Positions 6,278 to 8,737 of a DNA stretch of 8,737 nucleotides are shown here, piece by piece. Position numbers and translations under genes: made by a program. The notes beneath the pieces are model-generated. The model did not search any database and was not told the DNA's origin. It saw nothing but the letters and a program-made list of their open reading frames with translations. This stretch comes from Oscillospiraceae bacterium (lineage in GTDB: Bacteria > Bacillota > Clostridia > Saccharofermentanales > Saccharofermentanaceae). Position 1 is the first letter of the stretch, and each line of letters starts with the position of its first letter. The stretch is from assembly GCA_902803695.1 (NCBI GenBank), contig CADCQX010000341.1:1-8737 (forward strand), given 5' to 3'.

Positions 6278-7000
6278 TCAGATGTAGTGTGGTTCGACAC
6301 CCTCAGGACGGAGGATCTCAAAGTCGACCATCTCGACTTCTTCTTCGACCCAGTCAGGTTCCTTTTCGGTACAGAACTCGCAGTCGCAAGGGATAACAGA
6401 GAAGTAGTTACCGCCGCAGTATGCGTAGTTTGTGAATGCTCTGGAATAACCGGTAAATCCGATCGCGTTGTAGTAGACCATGTGGCAGTCAACTTCGCCT
6501 GCTTCGACCATTCTGTATGCTACGACGATAGCCCACTCGGAATCGAGGGATCTGGCGAGATTACATTCACCCGTCTCTCTGTCGACAACGGTGAACTGGC
6601 CCGGTCTCTTAAGAGTGGAGATTACGTTCTTTGTCGGCCAGGACTTGCAGTTTACTCTGTTGAGTACTGTGCAAGCGACAAGAACTTTGTCCGTGATATT
6701 ATCATCGCTGTCGGCACCTTCGCCTTCAACGACTCTTGCGAAAAATTTGAAATCTTCAGTGGAAAGACCACAGGCATATGCTTTGACCTCTGTAGGAAGA
6801 TAATAGCGCTCCGCATCGGTAGCATACTTCCACATAGTCTCGTAGCGAGCCTCGCGTTCTGCTTTGGTCTCATACTTCATTGCGGCATTTACAGGTTCGG
6901 CTGTCAGGAATGATACGATGCCGAGAATTACGACCGCTGATAAAATCTTACTTCTTAAAATAACGATTAACCCCCAACGTCTTTTTAAAAAAGTAAACAT
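6278..7000 (-). CDS. Secreted SleB-like cell-wall hydrolase (Hydrolase_2 family)
   Basis: Predicted exported peptidoglycan hydrolase related to the spore cortex-lytic SleB catalytic domain (PF07486). From the ATG at 7000 it has 240 residues. A signal-peptide-like segment is followed by an AEPVNA-A cleavage-type site near residue 39. A charged linker follows, then the catalytic domain: FARVVEGEGADSDD (87-100, with the likely catalytic Glu), VLVACTVLNRV (106-116), WPTKNVISTL (121-130), GQF (134-136) and YYNAIGFTG (176-184). The mature part has nine cysteines including CDCEFC (205-210), and the tail is very acidic. The start is uncertain. The frame stays open to a TTG at 7072 and an ATG at 7051, and no start has a good Shine-Dalgarno sequence. 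I prefer 7000 because it places a signal peptide at the N terminus. SleB belongs to spore germination in spore formers; here a general wall-remodelling role is equally possible. Confidence 0.8.
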   Translation of the reverse strand: MFTFLKRRWGLIVILRSKILSAVVILGIVSFLTAEPVNAAMKYETKAEREARYETMWKYATDAERYYLPTEVKAYACGLSTEDFKFFARVVEGEGADSDDNITDKVLVACTVLNRVNCKSWPTKNVISTLKRPGQFTVVDRETGECNLARSLDSEWAIVVAYRMVEAGEVDCHMVYYNAIGFTGYSRAFTNYAYCGGNYFSVIPCDCEFCTEKEPDWVEEEVEMVDFEILRPEGVEPHYI

Positions 7001-7201
7001 ATAATACAACGGTTTTGACCCAAAAATCAAATAATTTTTTAAACATGTCATATATAGGTGATAATTTGCCAAAGACCACTATATATAGGGTTGATGCAAG
7101 TTGTTCCGCATTCCTTGTAAAGTATTCCGTTTCTATGGTCTTCGAAAAGGATGGGTACTAGCATAGGATCAGGAAGATTTCTAAAAGACGGGGGTGCGGG
7201 T
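7001..7201. promoter_or_regulatory. Divergent intergenic region
   Basis: This A+T-rich stretch separates the hydrolase (leftward) from the BspA-like gene (rightward) and must hold a promoter for each. TATATAGG occurs at 7051-7058 and again at 7082-7089, 31 bases apart, near three helical turns. On the minus strand TTGATT (7030-7025) and TATTAT (7006-7001) are 18 bases apart and could be a promoter, but it would start transcription downstream of the ATG at 7000. No convincing sigma-A promoter was found for the plus strand. Confidence 0.35.
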
Positions 7202-8215
7202 ATGAAAAGGATAATAGCAGCGGCGTTGGTATTAACGATGATCATCGCATTGATCGTCGGAATGGATATCTATGTGCATAAGAACTATAAGCTCGATAAG
7301 GAAACGGGCGTAGTGACCGTAAAGGGCGAGTTGGATGCACGGTTCTTTACTCACTTTCTCAACGATGAACGCGTTAAGAGTATCGTGGCAGAAGAAGGAT
7401 GTGTTCTTCCTGAAAACTGTAATTCCTTTTTTTACCGGGCAACTGTGAAGATGCCGAATCTTCGTAGTATCGACCTGTCCGGAGCGGACACTTCAAATGT
7501 GAATGATGCCTGCAATATGTTTGCCTCCTGCAGTGGCCTTACGACACTGGTCATCACGGGATTTGATACGTCAAACATTACGAATATGTGCGGAATGTTT
7601 GATGGGTGCACTGATATCGGATCTTTGGATCTCAGCAGTTTTGATACATCGAAAGTTACGACAATGGCAGGAATGTTCCAGGGATGCGAGAGTTTGGAGA
7701 CTTTGGATCTCGGAAGTTTTGATACGTCAAATGTCGAGTCTATGTCGAATATGTTCAGCGGTTGCGGCAAACTGAAGACTTTGGACCTCGGCAATTTCGA
7801 TACATCAAAGGTCATGAACATGTCAGATATGTTCAGTTACTGCAAGGATCTGAGGGAGATCAACCTGACGTCGTTTGATACGTCTTTAGTGTCAGAGATG
7901 GACAGAATGTTTTATGGATGCCGTTCACTCTCCGTTATCGATATGTCAAGCTTTGACTCTTCAAGCCTGAAGCAAATCTGGAATATGTTTCAGTTTTGCA
8001 CGGTTCTTGAGACGATCTATGTGAACGGAAGATGGGAAACTCCGAATATTGATACGGATATGTTTGGCGGGTGTTATCAGCTCGTCGGGGGAAAAGGATG
8101 GCATTACACTATTTCAAAAGAGCAGGAACTGTACGAAAAACAAGATGGGGACAGCAAATATGCCAAGATAGATCGGGGCGACAACGCCCCGGGATTTTTT
8201 ACTTTAAAGGAATAA
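7202..8215 (+). CDS. BspA-like (DUF285) leucine-rich-repeat surface protein
   Basis: Predicted extracytoplasmic protein of 337 residues. Residues 1-24 (MKRII then a hydrophobic run) form a signal peptide or an uncleaved membrane anchor. Eight repeats of the BspA/DUF285 type run from about 86 to 295, with consensus LxxLDLSxFDTSxVxxMxxMFxGCxx. The DTS aspartates lie at 96, 122, 148, 174, 200, 226 and 252, an exact 26-residue period. The C-terminal SKYAKIDRGDNAPGFFT (318-334) is the cap often seen after such repeats. No LPXTG motif, lysin domain or C-terminal anchor is present. The ATG at 7202 follows GGGGGTG (7190-7195). The in-frame ATG at 7151 would put a polar extension before the signal segment and has a weaker site. 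Family members act in adhesion or host interaction; the role here is unknown. Confidence 0.88.
   Translation: MKRIIAAALVLTMIIALIVGMDIYVHKNYKLDKETGVVTVKGELDARFFTHFLNDERVKSIVAEEGCVLPENCNSFFYRATVKMPNLRSIDLSGADTSNVNDACNMFASCSGLTTLVITGFDTSNITNMCGMFDGCTDIGSLDLSSFDTSKVTTMAGMFQGCESLETLDLGSFDTSNVESMSNMFSGCGKLKTLDLGNFDTSKVMNMSDMFSYCKDLREINLTSFDTSLVSEMDRMFYGCRSLSVIDMSSFDSSSLKQIWNMFQFCTVLETIYVNGRWETPNIDTDMFGGCYQLVGGKGWHYTISKEQELYEKQDGDSKYAKIDRGDNAPGFFTLKE
8174..8200 (+). terminator. Terminator-like hairpin inside the 3' end of the BspA-like gene
   Basis: CGGGGCG (8174-8180), loop ACAA, CGCCCCG (8185-8191), then GGA and six T residues (8195-8200). The structure lies wholly within codons for DRGDNAPGFF and ends 12 bases before the stop codon (8213-8215). 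The three-base gap before the T-run makes it weaker than a canonical terminator. No other terminator is seen between this gene and trpS. Confidence 0.5.
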
Positions 8216-8235
8216 TTTATTTATCGGTCCGAATC

Positions 8236-8244
8236 TGATAGAAT
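8236..8244 (+). promoter_or_regulatory. Possible extended -10 promoter of trpS
   Basis: TGATAGAAT (8236-8244) resembles an extended -10 element (TGn plus TATAAT-like). The matching -35 region near 8216-8221 is only a T-rich TTTATT. It would give a short leader of about 30 bases, too short for a T-box. Confidence 0.35.
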
Positions 8245-8279
8245 GTACGGAGTTGTTTTAGTAACGGAGGAATTTACAG

Positions 8280-8737
8280 ATGGCAAAGATAATCCTCACC
8301 GGAGACCGTCCTACAGGAAGACTTCACCTGGGACACTATGTAGGTTCACTCAGAAGAAGAGTCGAGCTTCAGAATTCCGGCGAATTTGACAAGATATTCA
8401 TTATGATCGCAGATGCTCAGGCACTTACCGATAACTTCGATAACCCGGGCAAGATCAGAGACAATATAATCGAAGTTGCACTGGACTACCTTTCAGCAGG
8501 ACTTGATCCTGAGAAGGTCAACATCTTCATCCAGTCAGAGGTAACCGAGCTTACAGAGCTTACCTTCTACTACATGAACCTGGTCACTCTCTCCAGACTC
8601 GAGAGAAATCCAACCGTTAAGACAGAGATCCAGCTCCGTAACTTCGAGACCAGCATCCCTGTTGGATTCCTGAACTATCCTATCAGTCAGGCATCTGATA
8701 TCACGGCTTTCAAGGCTACTACTGTTCCTGTAGGTGA
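8280..8737 (+). CDS. trpS: Tryptophanyl-tRNA synthetase (3' end beyond window)
   Basis: Class I aminoacyl-tRNA synthetase that activates tryptophan with ATP and charges tRNA-Trp. The first 152 residues are visible. ILTGDRPTGRLHLGHYVGSL (5-24) contains the HIGH-type ATP-binding motif (HLGH at 16-19). IMIADAQALTDN (41-52), RNPTVK (109-114), and the region ISQASDITAFKATTVPVG (135-152) match the TrpS catalytic core. The opening MAKIILTGDRPTG and ADAQALTDN are typical of clostridial TrpS. The ATG at 8280 has GGAGG (8266-8270) nine bases upstream. The frame is open to the window edge; roughly half of the protein is missing, including the KMSKS loop. It may be transcribed from its own promoter in the 64-base gap after the BspA-like gene. 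Confidence 0.96.
   Translation, partial: MAKIILTGDRPTGRLHLGHYVGSLRRRVELQNSGEFDKIFIMIADAQALTDNFDNPGKIRDNIIEVALDYLSAGLDPEKVNIFIQSEVTELTELTFYYMNLVTLSRLERNPTVKTEIQLRNFETSIPVGFLNYPISQASDITAFKATTVPVG

Noticed and set aside
6239..6913. Long plus-strand open frame opposite the hydrolase
   Set aside because: It starts within the minus-strand terminator and is a shadow of the SleB-like gene; the translation resembles no known protein.
7001..7030. Minus-strand promoter TTGATT-18-TATTAT
   Set aside because: If used, the transcript would begin downstream of the ATG at 7000, leaving no standard start codon before the signal peptide. Kept only as a doubt about the hydrolase start.
8216..8279. T-box leader for trpS
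   Set aside because: The gap is 64 bases, far too short for a T-box, and no specifier stem or T-box sequence is visible.
8608..8614. TCCAACC in trpS as a further copy of the array motif
   Set aside because: It lies in codons for the conserved NPTVK region, and no GGTTGGA arm follows, so it is coincidence.

Overview
The window looks like a chromosomal segment of a moderate-GC Firmicute, most likely a member of the Clostridia. The basis is strong GGAGG-type ribosome binding sites, a clostridial-style tryptophanyl-tRNA synthetase, a ThiW-type ECF transporter subunit, a PF13189 cytidylate-kinase-like protein and a BspA/DUF285 repeat protein. The genus cannot be told from this sequence alone. No plasmid, phage, transposase, tRNA, rRNA or CRISPR array was seen.

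Layout. Positions 2-3582 hold a tight plus-strand series: the 3' part of an RlmI-type 23S rRNA cytosine methyltransferase, dUTPase (dut), and a thiamine salvage trio thiW-thiM-thiE. The four genes after the methyltransferase follow it at gaps of 10 bases or less, or overlap, so they are probably one operon. ThiW would import the thiazole precursor, ThiM phosphorylate it, and ThiE couple it to HMP-PP to make thiamine phosphate. There is no room for a TPP riboswitch in front of thiW. After a 137-base spacer come an ArsB/NhaD-type ion permease (3720-5066) and a PF13189 nucleotide-kinase-like protein (5102-5701), a second operon that ends in a strong intrinsic terminator.

Positions 5751-6217 form a gene-free stretch between convergent genes, with a terminator on each side. 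It contains the most unusual feature of the window: a degenerate tandem array with a 157-base period. Each unit carries three copies of a palindromic motif (consensus AACCTWAGGTT; fullest form TCCAACCTTAGGTTGGA) spaced 41, 53 and 63 bases apart. These distances are all close to whole numbers of DNA helical turns, so the motifs would lie on one face of the helix. An undescribed protein-binding array or structured repeat family is the leading idea.

A minus-strand gene (6278-7000) encodes a secreted SleB-like cell-wall hydrolase. Divergent from it, 7202-8215 encodes a small membrane-anchored or secreted BspA-like protein with eight 26-residue repeats. Its last codons form a terminator-like hairpin plus T6 tract ahead of the stop codon. 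The window ends inside trpS (from 8280).
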